DNA from: Myxococcus xanthus
GTDB lineage: Bacteria; Myxococcota; Myxococcia; Myxococcales; Myxococcaceae
Direction: 5' to 3'
Assembly: GCF_900106535.1 (NCBI RefSeq)
Contig: NZ_FNOH01000011.1
Location: 124,001-188,000, forward strand
Length of the DNA stretch: 64,000 nt
Shown here: positions 7,696 to 16,084 of the stretch, one piece after another
Numbering within the stretch: the stretch's first letter is position 1
Layout of the letters: the number at the start of each line of letters is the position of its first letter
Made by a program: the position numbers and the translations under genes
The notes under the pieces: generated by a model
Seen by the model: the letters and a program-made list of their open reading frames with translations, nothing else
The model's database searches: none
Told to the model about the DNA's origin: nothing

Positions 7696-9054
7696 GTGGC
7701 AACCCGTTCGCGCCGTGCCCACGGCGCTCTCATCGTCGTTTCACTCACGCCCTTGCTGTTCGCCAGCGGCGCCCGCGCCCAGGACGCCTCCGCGCCTCCG
7801 GCGGACGCCCCCGTGCAGGAGCCGGGGGAAAACGCCGCGCCCGCGCTCACGCCCGAGGAGTTGAAGGAGATTGAAAAGGCGCTTGGCAGCGATGCCGCGT
7901 CCGCGCAGCAGAACGCGCCCACCGGTACCGCGGCGCCGCCGGCCTCCATGCCTGGCGGTGGCTCCGCGCTCTCCATCCCCGGGGTGAACAATCCCAACAC
8001 GGGCGCGAACTTCCTGGACCTGAGCTTCATCCTGGATGTGGCCGCCGCGGCCTTCACAGACAAGGAGCCCCTGCAGAGCGGCGCGCACGACCCCACGCGC
8101 AACGGCTTCAACCTGCAGCAGTTGGAGCTGTCCATCGGCTCGGTGGTGGACCCCTACTTCCGGTTCGACGCCAACATCGTCTTCAGCCAGTTCGGCGTGG
8201 AAATCGAAGAGGCCTACGGCACCACGCTGGCGCTGCCCTACAACCTCCAGGTGCGCGCCGGTCAGTTCCTCACGCGCTTCGGCCGCATCAACCCCACGCA
8301 CCCGCATTCGTGGGACTTCGTGGACCAGCCCTTCGCCGTGGGCCGCATCTTCGGAGGCGAAAGCAACCGAGGACTGGGCGCCGAGGTGTCCTGGCTGGCG
8401 CCCCTGCCCTGGTACGTGGAGGTGATTGGCAGCACCACCGACGCCACCGGCGGGGCCACCGCACGCAGCTTCCTGGGCGCCACCAGCGAACGGGTTCAGT
8501 CTCCGTTCGACTTGCAGCTCACCGGCGCGGTGAAGCAGTTCTTCCCGCTGTCGGATGACCTGTCCCTCATGTGGGGCCTGTCCACCGCCACCGGCCCCAA
8601 TCCCACCGGCTACCGCAACCGCACGGACGCGTTCGGCACGGACCTGTACCTGCGCTACCGGCCCATCACCCAGGCCCACAACACCACGCTCATCACGCTC
8701 CAGGCGGAGGCCTTTTACCGCCGCCGCCAGGTGCCCGGGGACGTGCTGACGGACTTCAACACCTACGCGCAGGCCGCGTGGCGCTTCTCACCGCGGTGGG
8801 CCACCGCGCTGCGCTACGAGCTGGGAACGGCGGCGCGAGGCGAAGACGGAGCGCGCGTCATCGACCCGTTGGACCCGGACTGGACGGAGTCACGCAACCG
8901 CGTGTCCGCCAACGTCACCTTCTGGCCCACCGAGTTCTCCCGGCTGCGCCTCCAGGGCGCCAGGGACCATGCCGGGTGGCGGGATGAGCCCGGCTACTCC
9001 CTGATGCTCGCGCTCGAGCTGGTGACCGGCGCCCACGGCGCCCACGCTTTCTAA
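7696..9054 (+). CDS. Outer-membrane porin-like protein of metal-uptake locus
   Basis: The 452-residue protein starts at a GTG with GAGGAG 9 bases upstream. It has a signal peptide (hydrophobic stretch ending ASGARA-QDAS) and a Pro/Ala-rich linker to about residue 90. A long beta-barrel with alternating aromatic strands follows. Features include NGFNLQQLELSIGSVVDPYFRFDANIVF and a motif LRVGQF-like (LQVRAGQFLTRFGRINPTHPH), common in short-chain porins. No TonB plug domain is visible. Its position, 18 bases before a ZnuA-like gene, suggests an outer-membrane entry route for zinc or another divalent metal. Substrate is inferred from neighbours only. Confidence 0.75.
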   Translation: MATRSRRAHGALIVVSLTPLLFASGARAQDASAPPADAPVQEPGENAAPALTPEELKEIEKALGSDAASAQQNAPTGTAAPPASMPGGGSALSIPGVNNPNTGANFLDLSFILDVAAAAFTDKEPLQSGAHDPTRNGFNLQQLELSIGSVVDPYFRFDANIVFSQFGVEIEEAYGTTLALPYNLQVRAGQFLTRFGRINPTHPHSWDFVDQPFAVGRIFGGESNRGLGAEVSWLAPLPWYVEVIGSTTDATGGATARSFLGATSERVQSPFDLQLTGAVKQFFPLSDDLSLMWGLSTATGPNPTGYRNRTDAFGTDLYLRYRPITQAHNTTLITLQAEAFYRRRQVPGDVLTDFNTYAQAAWRFSPRWATALRYELGTAARGEDGARVIDPLDPDWTESRNRVSANVTFWPTEFSRLRLQGARDHAGWRDEPGYSLMLALELVTGAHGAHAF

Positions 9055-9072
9055 ACCCCTTTCGAAGGAGCC

Positions 9073-10002
9073 ATGACCATGCGTCTCTCCCGTCTGTTCG
9101 CGGCCGTGTGCGCCGCCTTCACCCTCTTCGTCGCGTCCCCCGCTCGCGCGGACCTCAACGTCGTCACCACCCTGCCGGACCTGGCCGCCTTGACGAAGGC
9201 CGTGGGCGGCGACCACGTCAAAGTGCAGGCCCTGGCGCTGTCCAGCCAGGACCCGCACTTCGTGGATGCCAAGCCGAACCTCGCCCTGGCGCTCAACCGC
9301 GCGGACCTGCTCATCGCGGTGGGCCTGGACCTGGAGATCGGCTGGCTGCCCACGCTTCAGGTGGGCGCGCGCAACCCGAAAATCCTCGTGGGCAACCCGG
9401 GCTACCTGGTGGCCTCGCAGTTCGTGAAGCTGCTGGAGGTCCCCACCGCGCAGGTGGACCGGGGCCAGGGCGACGTCCACCCGGGCGGCAACCCGCACTT
9501 CCTCTATGACCCGCGCCAGGCGCTGTCCGTCGCGCGAGCCATCACCGACCGGCTGGCGCAGTTGGATCCGAAGAACGCGCAGTCCTACCGCGACAACCTC
9601 GCCACCTTCACCACCGAGTTGGAGAAGTCGCGCGCGGACTGGGAGAAGCGGCTGGCGCCGCTGCGTGGCCAGCCCGTCATCGCCTACCACCGGACCATGG
9701 CGTACCTGGCGGACTGGCTGGGCTTCGACACCATCACCTACCTGGAGCCCAAGCCCGGCATCCCGCCCAACCCGTCGCACGTCGCGAGCGTCCTGGCCCA
9801 GGGCCGTCAGCGAAAGGCGCGCATGGTGCTGATGGAGAGCTACTACCCGGACACCACCGCGCGGTTGGTGGCCTCGAAGATTCCCGCGCCGCTCGTCACC
9901 CTGCACGGCGGCACGGACTTCAAGGCGAAGGAGACGTACCTCCAGCACATCAACGAAATGGTCGAGCGCCTGGAGAAGGGGCTCGCCGGAAAGGGGACCT
10001 GA
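9073..10002 (+). CDS. Metal ABC transporter substrate-binding protein (ZnuA-like)
   Basis: The 309-residue cluster-9 binding protein has a signal peptide ending SPARA-DLNVV. The three metal-binding histidines of the family are visible: His62 (DPHFVD), His142 (GNPHF) and His206 (AYHRTM). An acidic residue in MESYYPD (Glu255) is the likely fourth ligand. The His-rich loop typical of high-affinity zinc ZnuA is short or absent, so manganese, iron or zinc remain possible. It delivers metal to the membrane transporter encoded 0.8-2.5 kb downstream. GAAGGAG lies 7-14 bases before the first ATG (9073). Confidence 0.9.
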   Translation: MTMRLSRLFAAVCAAFTLFVASPARADLNVVTTLPDLAALTKAVGGDHVKVQALALSSQDPHFVDAKPNLALALNRADLLIAVGLDLEIGWLPTLQVGARNPKILVGNPGYLVASQFVKLLEVPTAQVDRGQGDVHPGGNPHFLYDPRQALSVARAITDRLAQLDPKNAQSYRDNLATFTTELEKSRADWEKRLAPLRGQPVIAYHRTMAYLADWLGFDTITYLEPKPGIPPNPSHVASVLAQGRQRKARMVLMESYYPDTTARLVASKIPAPLVTLHGGTDFKAKETYLQHINEMVERLEKGLAGKGT

Positions 10003-10005
10003 GCC

Positions 10006-10854
10006 ATGCGGACCCGTCTCCTCCTTCCCCTTCTCTTCATATCCGGCTGCGCGCTGGAGCCCGGTGAGAGCTTCGCGGTGCTGGAGCCCGCCGTCCGCGC
10101 GGACTACACGCCGGTAGCCGGGCGCGACGAGGGCAACGGCTTCCAGCGTCTCGCCTCCGACTTCGAGCTTCGCCTGGACGGCGCCGCGCTGGGCGTGGAC
10201 CACATCGACCTGGTGGGCGGCGGTGGCACCCGCGGCCCCACCACCTTCGACCCGGCCAACCCGCCGCCCGGCTACACCAACTGCCACAACGGCCACTGCC
10301 ACCACGACGATGGCGCGCTGGTGGACTACGAGGACATCCAGGCGGAGCTGGATGGCGGTGGTGGCGGCGCGGAGGCCACGGTGGCCAGCCTGCACGTGGA
10401 CGCGGACCTGGACCTGCTGGCGGACCAGACGCTGTCGCCCGACTGCGAGCCGTCCTGCGAGCTGGGCCGCACCCACGTCAGCCGCTACCAGTGGGACGTG
10501 TCATCGGTAATGCTGGAAGGCGCGGTACGCGACAGCCGCGCCACGCCGCGCTTCAACGATGAGCGCCGCTTCCGGCTCGCGTTGGCGGCGGCGGAGGAGG
10601 CCACGCCGCTGATGGTGCTGCGCGGCACGGTGGACATCCCCGCGGACCGCGAGAACAAGCCGCGCGTGAAGCTCGCCCTGCGCCTGGCGCTGACGCCCAC
10701 ACTGTTCGACTCGCTGGATTGGGCGGCCACCACGCCGGGTCCCGACGGCGTGGTGGACCTGAACGCACCCGAGAACGCCGCCATCCGGACCGCGATGGTG
10801 GAAGCACTGGCCACCTTGGAGCCACAGGCGGAGGTCCGGCGTGAAGACCGTTGA
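10006..10854 (+). CDS. Lipoprotein with Cys/His cluster inside metal-uptake operon
   Basis: The 282-residue protein has a lipobox FISGC, so Cys15 would be lipidated. A compact metal-ligand cluster lies at residues 93-102 (CHNGHCHHDD). Paired cysteines occur later (DCEPSCELG). The remainder is predicted mostly beta with no family I recognise. It starts three bases after the ZnuA-like gene and overlaps the ABC ATPase gene by 14 bases, so it is part of the transporter operon. A periplasmic metal chaperone or buffering role is inferred from the ligand cluster and location. Nothing rules out a structural lipoprotein. Confidence 0.75.
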   Translation: MRTRLLLPLLFISGCALEPGESFAVLEPAVRADYTPVAGRDEGNGFQRLASDFELRLDGAALGVDHIDLVGGGGTRGPTTFDPANPPPGYTNCHNGHCHHDDGALVDYEDIQAELDGGGGGAEATVASLHVDADLDLLADQTLSPDCEPSCELGRTHVSRYQWDVSSVMLEGAVRDSRATPRFNDERRFRLALAAAEEATPLMVLRGTVDIPADRENKPRVKLALRLALTPTLFDSLDWAATTPGPDGVVDLNAPENAAIRTAMVEALATLEPQAEVRREDR

Positions 10855-11653
10855 GCCCACGAACGGCGCGCACGCGGTGCCCGCCACCTTCGCGCCGGGT
10901 GACGCGTTGCTCACCTGCGAGAAGCTCGTCATCGGTTACGACAGCAAGGCCATCCTGCCGCCCATCGACCTGACCATTCGCCGCGGCCAGTTCGTGGCGG
11001 TGGTGGGCCGCAACGGCTCCGGCAAGAGCACCTGGTTCCGGACGCTGCTGGGCATGCAGCCGCCGGTGTCGGGCACCATCTCCCGCGCCTCCGCGCAGGT
11101 GCGCAGTGCCTATGTGCCGCAGACGTCCGCCATCGACTCGCTGCTGCCACTGCGCGCGGGCGAGCTGACGGCGTGGGGACGCCTGCGCGGCTGGAGCTTC
11201 CTGTGGCCCTTCGCCCGGAAGGCGGACCGACAGGCCGTGCAGAGCGCGCTGGAGACGGCCGGCGCGAAGGCCTTCGCATCGAGGCCCTACCGCGAGCTGT
11301 CCGAGGGCCAGAAGCAGCGCACGCTGCTGGCGCGGCTGGTGGCCACCGAGGCGGACCTGGTGCTCCTGGACGAGCCCACCGCCGCCATGGACGCCGTCGC
11401 CGAGCACGAGACGATGCAGCGACTGTGCACGCTGTCGCGTGAGCGGGGCCTGGGCGTGGTGGTGGTGTGCCACGACCTGGAGGTCGCCGCCGAGCACGCG
11501 GACGTGCTCGTCTTCGTGGACCGCGAGACGTCCGCCTTCGTCGTGGGCGATGCCCGCACCGTCTTTTGTCACCCCGCCTTCCGCCGCCAGTACGGCGACG
11601 AGTACTGCCAACGCGCGCCCCTGGGACCTCACCGTGGAAACGACGCTCGCTGA
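10841..11653 (+). CDS. Metal ABC transporter ATP-binding protein (ZnuC-like)
   Basis: The 270-residue ABC ATPase has Walker A GRNGSGKST (residues 56-64), a Q-loop (YVPQTS), signature LSEGQKQR (153-160) and Walker B VLLDEPT (174-180). The switch His is in CHDLEV. It powers the ZnuA/ZnuB-type importer. The signature is LSEGQ instead of the usual LSGGQ, a tolerated variant. The GTG start has GGAGG upstream and overlaps the lipoprotein gene. The 3' end overlaps the permease by 20 bases. Confidence 0.92.
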   Translation: MKTVEPTNGAHAVPATFAPGDALLTCEKLVIGYDSKAILPPIDLTIRRGQFVAVVGRNGSGKSTWFRTLLGMQPPVSGTISRASAQVRSAYVPQTSAIDSLLPLRAGELTAWGRLRGWSFLWPFARKADRQAVQSALETAGAKAFASRPYRELSEGQKQRTLLARLVATEADLVLLDEPTAAMDAVAEHETMQRLCTLSRERGLGVVVVCHDLEVAAEHADVLVFVDRETSAFVVGDARTVFCHPAFRRQYGDEYCQRAPLGPHRGNDAR

Positions 11654-12506
11654 ACCATCCAAGTGGGAGCAGTTCCACCTGGCGTTCGATTTGTTCAGGG
11701 ACCCGCTGCTGTGCGCGCTCATCGCGGGCGGCGTACTGGGCTTCCTGAGCGTGTACGTGGTGCTGCGGCGCATGGTGTTCGTCAGCGCCGCGGTGGCCCA
11801 ATCCGCGGGCCTGGGCGTGGCGCTGGCCTTCTACGCGGCCATCCACCTGGGCACGCACGTGGAGCCCGTGCTGGGCGCCACCACCCTGGCGCTGTTGGCC
11901 ACCATGTTGCTGATGACGGAGCCGGCGAAGCTGCGCCTCACGCGGGAGAGCCTGCTGGGTCTGGCCTATGCGCTGGCGGGCGGCGCCGCGGTGCTCGTGG
12001 GAGACCGCATCGCGCAGGAGGCGCACGACATCCAGAGCATCCTCTTCGGCACGGCGGTGCTGGTGACGCCCGAGCAGCTCTACACGGTGGCCATCGCTGG
12101 CGGGGCCATCATGTTCATCCACCTGTGGTGGTACCGGGGCATCACCTTCGCCAGCTTCGACCGGACGGGAGCGCTGGTGCAGGGGCTGCCGGTGCGCCTC
12201 CTGGACGGCGTGCTGATGGTCAGCATCGGCGTCATGGTGGGCGTGTGCGCCCGGGCGCTGGGCGCGCTGCCGGTGTTCGCCTTCTCCACGCTGTCCGCCA
12301 TCGCCGCGCTGATGTTGGAGCTGCGGCTGCCGTGGACCTTCTTCGTCGCCACGCTCTTCGGCGCCATCGCGGGCGTGGGCGGCTATCTCTTCGCGTTCTT
12401 CTACGACTTCCCCGTGGGCGGCTCGCAGACGGTGTTCGCCGCGGCCATGGTGGCCGTGGCGACCGTCCTGCGAATGCTCGTCCACGCGGTACAGAAGGCG
12501 CGCTGA
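11634..12506 (+). CDS. Metal ABC transporter permease (ZnuB-like)
   Basis: The 290-residue membrane protein belongs to the ABC-3 family, with about eight hydrophobic helices. Examples are ALIAGGVLGFLSVYVVLRRM near the N-terminus and VFVSAAVAQSAGLGVALAFY, which matches the conserved family segment. The GTG at 11634 is chosen because it precedes the first conserved sequence. The open frame to 11439 is only the ATPase gene read in another frame. The stop lies three bases from the stop of the converging hydrolase gene, leaving no terminator space. Confidence 0.9.
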   Translation: METTLAEPSKWEQFHLAFDLFRDPLLCALIAGGVLGFLSVYVVLRRMVFVSAAVAQSAGLGVALAFYAAIHLGTHVEPVLGATTLALLATMLLMTEPAKLRLTRESLLGLAYALAGGAAVLVGDRIAQEAHDIQSILFGTAVLVTPEQLYTVAIAGGAIMFIHLWWYRGITFASFDRTGALVQGLPVRLLDGVLMVSIGVMVGVCARALGALPVFAFSTLSAIAALMLELRLPWTFFVATLFGAIAGVGGYLFAFFYDFPVGGSQTVFAAAMVAVATVLRMLVHAVQKAR

Positions 12507-12509
12507 GGG

Positions 12510-13061
12510 TCAGCGGACCGCCGCGGAGACCTGCTTGAACTCGGGCGTGCCGGCGCGCCCGAGCAGGTCGAACAGCGCGGCCTCCACCGTGACGACGTGC
12601 GCGCCCGCGTCACGGCACAACTGGAGGCCCACCTGCCGGTCCTCCTGCGCGCGCGACAGCACGGCGTCCGTAAGCAGGAACGGGGACAGACCGCGTTCGG
12701 CCAGGTCGCGCACCGTCTGGAAGACGCAGATGTGCGTCTCCATGCCCGCCACCAGCACCTGCGTGCGCCCGCCGAGCGCGGCCAGCACGTCTGGCACGGC
12801 GGCGCTGAACTCCAGCTTCTCCACCGCCTTGACGTCCTTCAGCACCCGCATCCGCAGCAGCGAATGCGTGGGCCCCAGGCCCTGGGGGTACTGCTCGGTG
12901 AGGAGGATGGGGAGCCCCAGCGCGCGAGCGCCCTCGATGGCGGCGGTGGTGCGGCTGAGCATCCGGTCCAGCGCGTCCCGGTCCATGGCGGCGCACAGTC
13001 GCTCCTGGATGTCCACGACGAGCAACGCGGCCTGGTCCTGCTTGAGGCGGAAGGTGGGCAT
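12510..13061 (-). CDS. Isochorismatase-family cysteine hydrolase
   Basis: The 183-residue hydrolase has the full catalytic triad pattern: Asp in LLVVDIQERL, Lys in VEKLEFSA and Cys in METHICVFQT. The size and the cis-peptide-like segment preceding Cys fit the nicotinamidase/isochorismatase hydrolase superfamily, close to the mammalian ISOC1/2-type group. Substrate unknown. It converges with the metal-permease gene and is probably monocistronic. Confidence 0.87.
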   Translation of the reverse strand: MPTFRLKQDQAALLVVDIQERLCAAMDRDALDRMLSRTTAAIEGARALGLPILLTEQYPQGLGPTHSLLRMRVLKDVKAVEKLEFSAAVPDVLAALGGRTQVLVAGMETHICVFQTVRDLAERGLSPFLLTDAVLSRAQEDRQVGLQLCRDAGAHVVTVEAALFDLLGRAGTPEFKQVSAAVR

Positions 13062-13239
13062 GCCCCCTCCTCGCGCGAACGGTGAGGGCCCGTCAAGCGG
13101 CGGGAGCCGCCAGCGCGACTGGTGGACGCCCGCACGGCGAGGACTTCCAGCGGGTGACAGTCAACCCGCGACGCGCGGGCAATGAGCCGCGTGGGCCGGG
13201 CTCATGATTGATGGGAATTGCCGGCAGGTGGCAGCCCCC

Positions 13240-13254
13240 GTGCCATTCGGGCAC
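13240..13254 (-). terminator. Small hairpin just downstream of the TPR gene stop
   Basis: GTGCC (13240-13244) and GGCAC (13250-13254) pair around a 5-base loop, three bases after the TPR gene stop on the minus strand. There is no T-tract. Confidence 0.3.
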
Positions 13255-13257
13255 CGC

Positions 13258-14991
13258 TCAGCAGGACACCGTCCCATGCGCAGCGAGGGCCGGGGCCCCG
13301 GTCTCTCGTAGGGCAAGGAGCTCCGGCGGGCGCACGAGCCGCAGCAGGCGCCCCCGCCCGGCGATGAAGGCCCGAGCGCGGCGAAGCTCCGGCTGATGCG
13401 GGTCCGCGTCACGCCAGCAGTCGAGGAACGCGGCGAAGTCCTCCACCGCGCTGCTCCAAGCGCCGAGCGCCACCTGGGACTCCGCGGACAGCAGTCGCAA
13501 GTGCCCGCACCCAGGCCGCTCCGCCACCAGCGTCTTCGCCAGCCCCACCGCCTTGTCCTCGCGTTCCGTGCGCAGACGCAGCCGGACCAGTGCCTCGCGC
13601 GCGGGCCGGGAGAAGGCCGCCGGCCCTGCGGCCCGAAGCCGCCGCTCCAGCCGCCACGCACGCGTCAGCGTGGCCTCGGCGCGGCCCACCTCGCCCCTGC
13701 GAACCTCCAGCGCGCCACGCAGCTCATGAGCGGCCACCTCCACCACCCGCGCCACATCTCGTGGACACAGGGCCAGGTCCTCCGAGCGGCGAGCCTCCGC
13801 CAGGAGCGCATGCTGCGCATCCAGTGAGTTACATACCCGCTCCACCTCGCCCAGCCGCGCGGCCTCGAGCAGGCTGAGTCCTCTCGTGTACTGGCGCATC
13901 CCGTCCCGCAGCGCCCGCTCCGCAGGGCTGGCCGTATCAGACAGCTCCATGGGCACGTCCGCCGCCGCACGCCAGAAGCCGAAGCGCAGGTGCGCGGACA
14001 CCATCGTGGCTGCGGCGAACAGCAGCGCCTGGTCGTCACCTCCAGCACCTTCCACCCGCTGCCGCAGGCGACGGGCCCACGCCTGGGACTCGCCGTACTG
14101 GCCCGCTTCGGCGCAGCCCTGACTGAGCAGCCGCATGGCCGCCTCGGCACTCGGCGCGTCGGCGGTGTGCAGTCCTTCCTCGGCCAGGTACGCATCGTCC
14201 GCGGCCACCGTGGCCTCCAGCACGCGCCGGGCCTCCGCCACCAGCCCAACCCGCTGAAGCAGGCGCCCCGCGGAGAGCAGCGCGGGGCCGGCACGAGGCG
14301 CCAGCGCCACCAGGCGGTGAGCACTGTCACGGGCAGCCTCGGGCCGGCCGCTGTTCAGCATGGCCTGCACCCATGCATGGTGGACGCCCGCGTGGTCCGG
14401 GTGTGAGCGCAGCAGCTCGCGCAGCAGGGCCTGTGCATACGGCTGCCCCTGTCCGGGCCGGCCATCCGGCTCGTAGCCGTCCAGGAGGAATCCCGCGAGC
14501 AGCAGCCGCGCGTCGCCGTCCTCGGGATAGCGGTCGATGAGGCACTCCATGTCACGCACGAAGGCGTTGCGCCCATTGGCCGGCCCCTTCTCCGCCAGCA
14601 GACTGCCCGCGACGATGTAGCGCTGCTCGCGGTCCGTGGTGCCCTCGCTCAGGGCCAGCGCGCGGCTCATGGCCTCCGCGCGGGCGGTGGCGAAGCGGGC
14701 ACCGGAGCCTCGCGTGAGGGCGAGCCCCCACCAGGCCATGGCCAGCGATGAATCCTCGCGCGTGGCCTGCGCGAAGGCGCGGCGGGCTTCACCGCCCCAC
14801 CCCAGGTGCAACAGCCGCAGGCCCTGGTCGAACCAGGCCTGGGCCTGGGGCCTGGTGGTGGTGACGCCCAGGTGCGCGTGCCCCAGGCCCTCGCGCAGGA
14901 GCGGCGTGGGGAGCGCGTCATCCGCGACATCCTCCCACGGCGCGCGGGCATGGACGGAAGGTTCATCGGCTCGGAGCAGTCGCGCCAACAT
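13258..14991 (-). CDS. Large TPR-type cytoplasmic protein, last gene of an uncharacterised trio
   Basis: The 577-residue protein is almost entirely helical, with TPR-like units, for example FDQGLRLLHLGWGGEARRAFAQA near the N-terminus. It resembles solenoid proteins annotated as TPR repeat-containing. There is no signal peptide or membrane segment. The ATG at 14991 is preceded by AGGAGG and lies 10 bases after the stop of the upstream gene; the open frame extends to 15366 only by overlapping that gene. It probably acts as a scaffold with its two upstream neighbours. No enzyme motif is seen. Confidence 0.75.
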   Translation of the reverse strand: MLARLLRADEPSVHARAPWEDVADDALPTPLLREGLGHAHLGVTTTRPQAQAWFDQGLRLLHLGWGGEARRAFAQATREDSSLAMAWWGLALTRGSGARFATARAEAMSRALALSEGTTDREQRYIVAGSLLAEKGPANGRNAFVRDMECLIDRYPEDGDARLLLAGFLLDGYEPDGRPGQGQPYAQALLRELLRSHPDHAGVHHAWVQAMLNSGRPEAARDSAHRLVALAPRAGPALLSAGRLLQRVGLVAEARRVLEATVAADDAYLAEEGLHTADAPSAEAAMRLLSQGCAEAGQYGESQAWARRLRQRVEGAGGDDQALLFAAATMVSAHLRFGFWRAAADVPMELSDTASPAERALRDGMRQYTRGLSLLEAARLGEVERVCNSLDAQHALLAEARRSEDLALCPRDVARVVEVAAHELRGALEVRRGEVGRAEATLTRAWRLERRLRAAGPAAFSRPAREALVRLRLRTEREDKAVGLAKTLVAERPGCGHLRLLSAESQVALGAWSSAVEDFAAFLDCWRDADPHQPELRRARAFIAGRGRLLRLVRPPELLALRETGAPALAAHGTVSC

Positions 14992-15001
14992 GATGGCCTC
15001 C

Positions 15002-15604
15002 TCAGGCCCCGGCGACCGGGGCGGTGCAGACGTTGAATCCAGAATCCAGGGAACGAAGGCGGGAAGCGAAGCGCCGCCACGCCGAGGCCAGTCCGTCCGC
15101 CTCGACGGGAGCCGCTTTGCGGCGTGCCCCGAAACACTCACGGCGCCAGGACGGCCCCATCTCGGAGGAAATCCAGTCCTCGTGCTCGGCCAGCCAGCCC
15201 GCCAGCGAGGCGAGCCCCGCGCGCAGCGCCCGCCGCTCGTGTCCCGTGGTCGGCAAGCGCGCCGGGCCCAGCTCCTCCGCGCGAAACGGCAGATGGCCCG
15301 GCACCCCCTCCAGCAGGACGGGCGCGAAGCCCGCCCGAGGGACGAAGATGGCTTCGCCGCACTCACACAGCGCGCCGAAGCCCCACAGCGTCAGGCGCCC
15401 ACCATCCGGAAGGCCCACCGTGTAGGGGCTCTGTCCCTCCGCGCCTTCGGGGCGCGCGTGGCGCACGAGCCCTCGTCGAACGAGGAGGTTCCCCTCCGGG
15501 CAGAGGACATCCCGCCCGAGGCACCACATGGAGACGTCGAACAGCCGGTCTCCATCGCGTCGAAGCTCACAGGGAAGCACGGTGGACATGGCATGGCCGG
15601 ACAT
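15002..15604 (-). CDS. Conserved-looking hypothetical protein, middle gene of the trio
   Basis: The 200-residue protein is not recognised. It is soluble, with a beta-rich N-terminal half containing cysteines (WCLGRDVLCPEGN and ALCECGEAIFVPR) and a helical, Trp-containing C-terminal half. GAGGAG 9-10 bases upstream of the ATG at 15604 decides the start and overlaps the end of the preceding gene, so the two are co-translated. An internal ATG at 15589 is an alternative. Confidence 0.65.
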   Translation of the reverse strand: MSGHAMSTVLPCELRRDGDRLFDVSMWCLGRDVLCPEGNLLVRRGLVRHARPEGAEGQSPYTVGLPDGGRLTLWGFGALCECGEAIFVPRAGFAPVLLEGVPGHLPFRAEELGPARLPTTGHERRALRAGLASLAGWLAEHEDWISSEMGPSWRRECFGARRKAAPVEADGLASAWRRFASRLRSLDSGFNVCTAPVAGA

Positions 15605-15619
15605 GGGCGCTATCTCCTC

Positions 15620-16003
15620 TCAGCTCGCGGACTTCTTCGCCGTGGCGCCGCGGCGCACGGGGCTGGCGCCGAAGAGCGCGGGCGCGTCCACTGGGCTTCC
15701 GCCCTGCTTGCCCAGCACCGCGTTGACGGCGCGCACCAACTTTCCGCGCACGCTGGCCGTCAGTGGCAGGTCTCCCAGCGCGGCCTGAAGCTGCTGGGCG
15801 CTGATGCCCCGGCCGCTCTTCGGCTTGCCGATGGACAGCGACTCGTAGCTCTTGCCCTGCGTGTCCTTGTCACGGCGACGGGCGCTCCGCTTCTTCAAGA
15901 GGGTTCGACCCTCGGAGCCGTAGGACTCGAGCTGGCGCGACAGGCGGAGGAGCTTCTCGGTGGGGATGTTCTTGTCCGTCAGGAACTGCTGGAAGGAACC
16001 CAT
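15620..16003 (-). CDS. Small basic protein, first gene of the trio
   Basis: The 127-residue, strongly basic protein begins MGSFQQFLTDKNIPTEKL. Its Lys/Arg-rich central segment (LLKKRSARRRDKDTQ) could bind nucleic acid. A helical region (ISAQQLQAALGDLPLTASVRGKLVRAVNAVL) follows, then a flexible tail ending in KKSAS. No known family is recognised. The ATG at 16003 is preferred to one at 16045, which lies inside a hairpin region. It is the promoter-proximal member of the 16003-13258 operon. Confidence 0.65.
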   Translation of the reverse strand: MGSFQQFLTDKNIPTEKLLRLSRQLESYGSEGRTLLKKRSARRRDKDTQGKSYESLSIGKPKSGRGISAQQLQAALGDLPLTASVRGKLVRAVNAVLGKQGGSPVDAPALFGASPVRRGATAKKSAS

Positions 16004-16026
16004 GGTCTTCTCTCTTCGGGGAACGA

Positions 16027-16052
16027 GGGGCCGGCACTGGAGCACCGGCCCC
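16027..16052 (-). terminator. Terminator-like hairpin after His-tailed lipoprotein gene
   Basis: GGGGCCGG (16027-16034) and CCGGCCCC (16045-16052) form a perfect 8-pair stem with a 10-base loop. It lies about 33 bases downstream of the lipoprotein stop. A second smaller inverted repeat (GGGCC/GGCCC) lies between it and the stop. Confidence 0.5.
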
Positions 16053-16084
16053 CGGGTGAACGGGCCAGGGGCCCGGGAACAGCG

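Noticed and set aside
8890-10476. A 528-codon minus-strand frame opposite the ZnuA-like and lipoprotein genes
   Set aside because: It overlaps well-supported plus-strand genes with signal peptides and metal ligands, and has no motif of its own.
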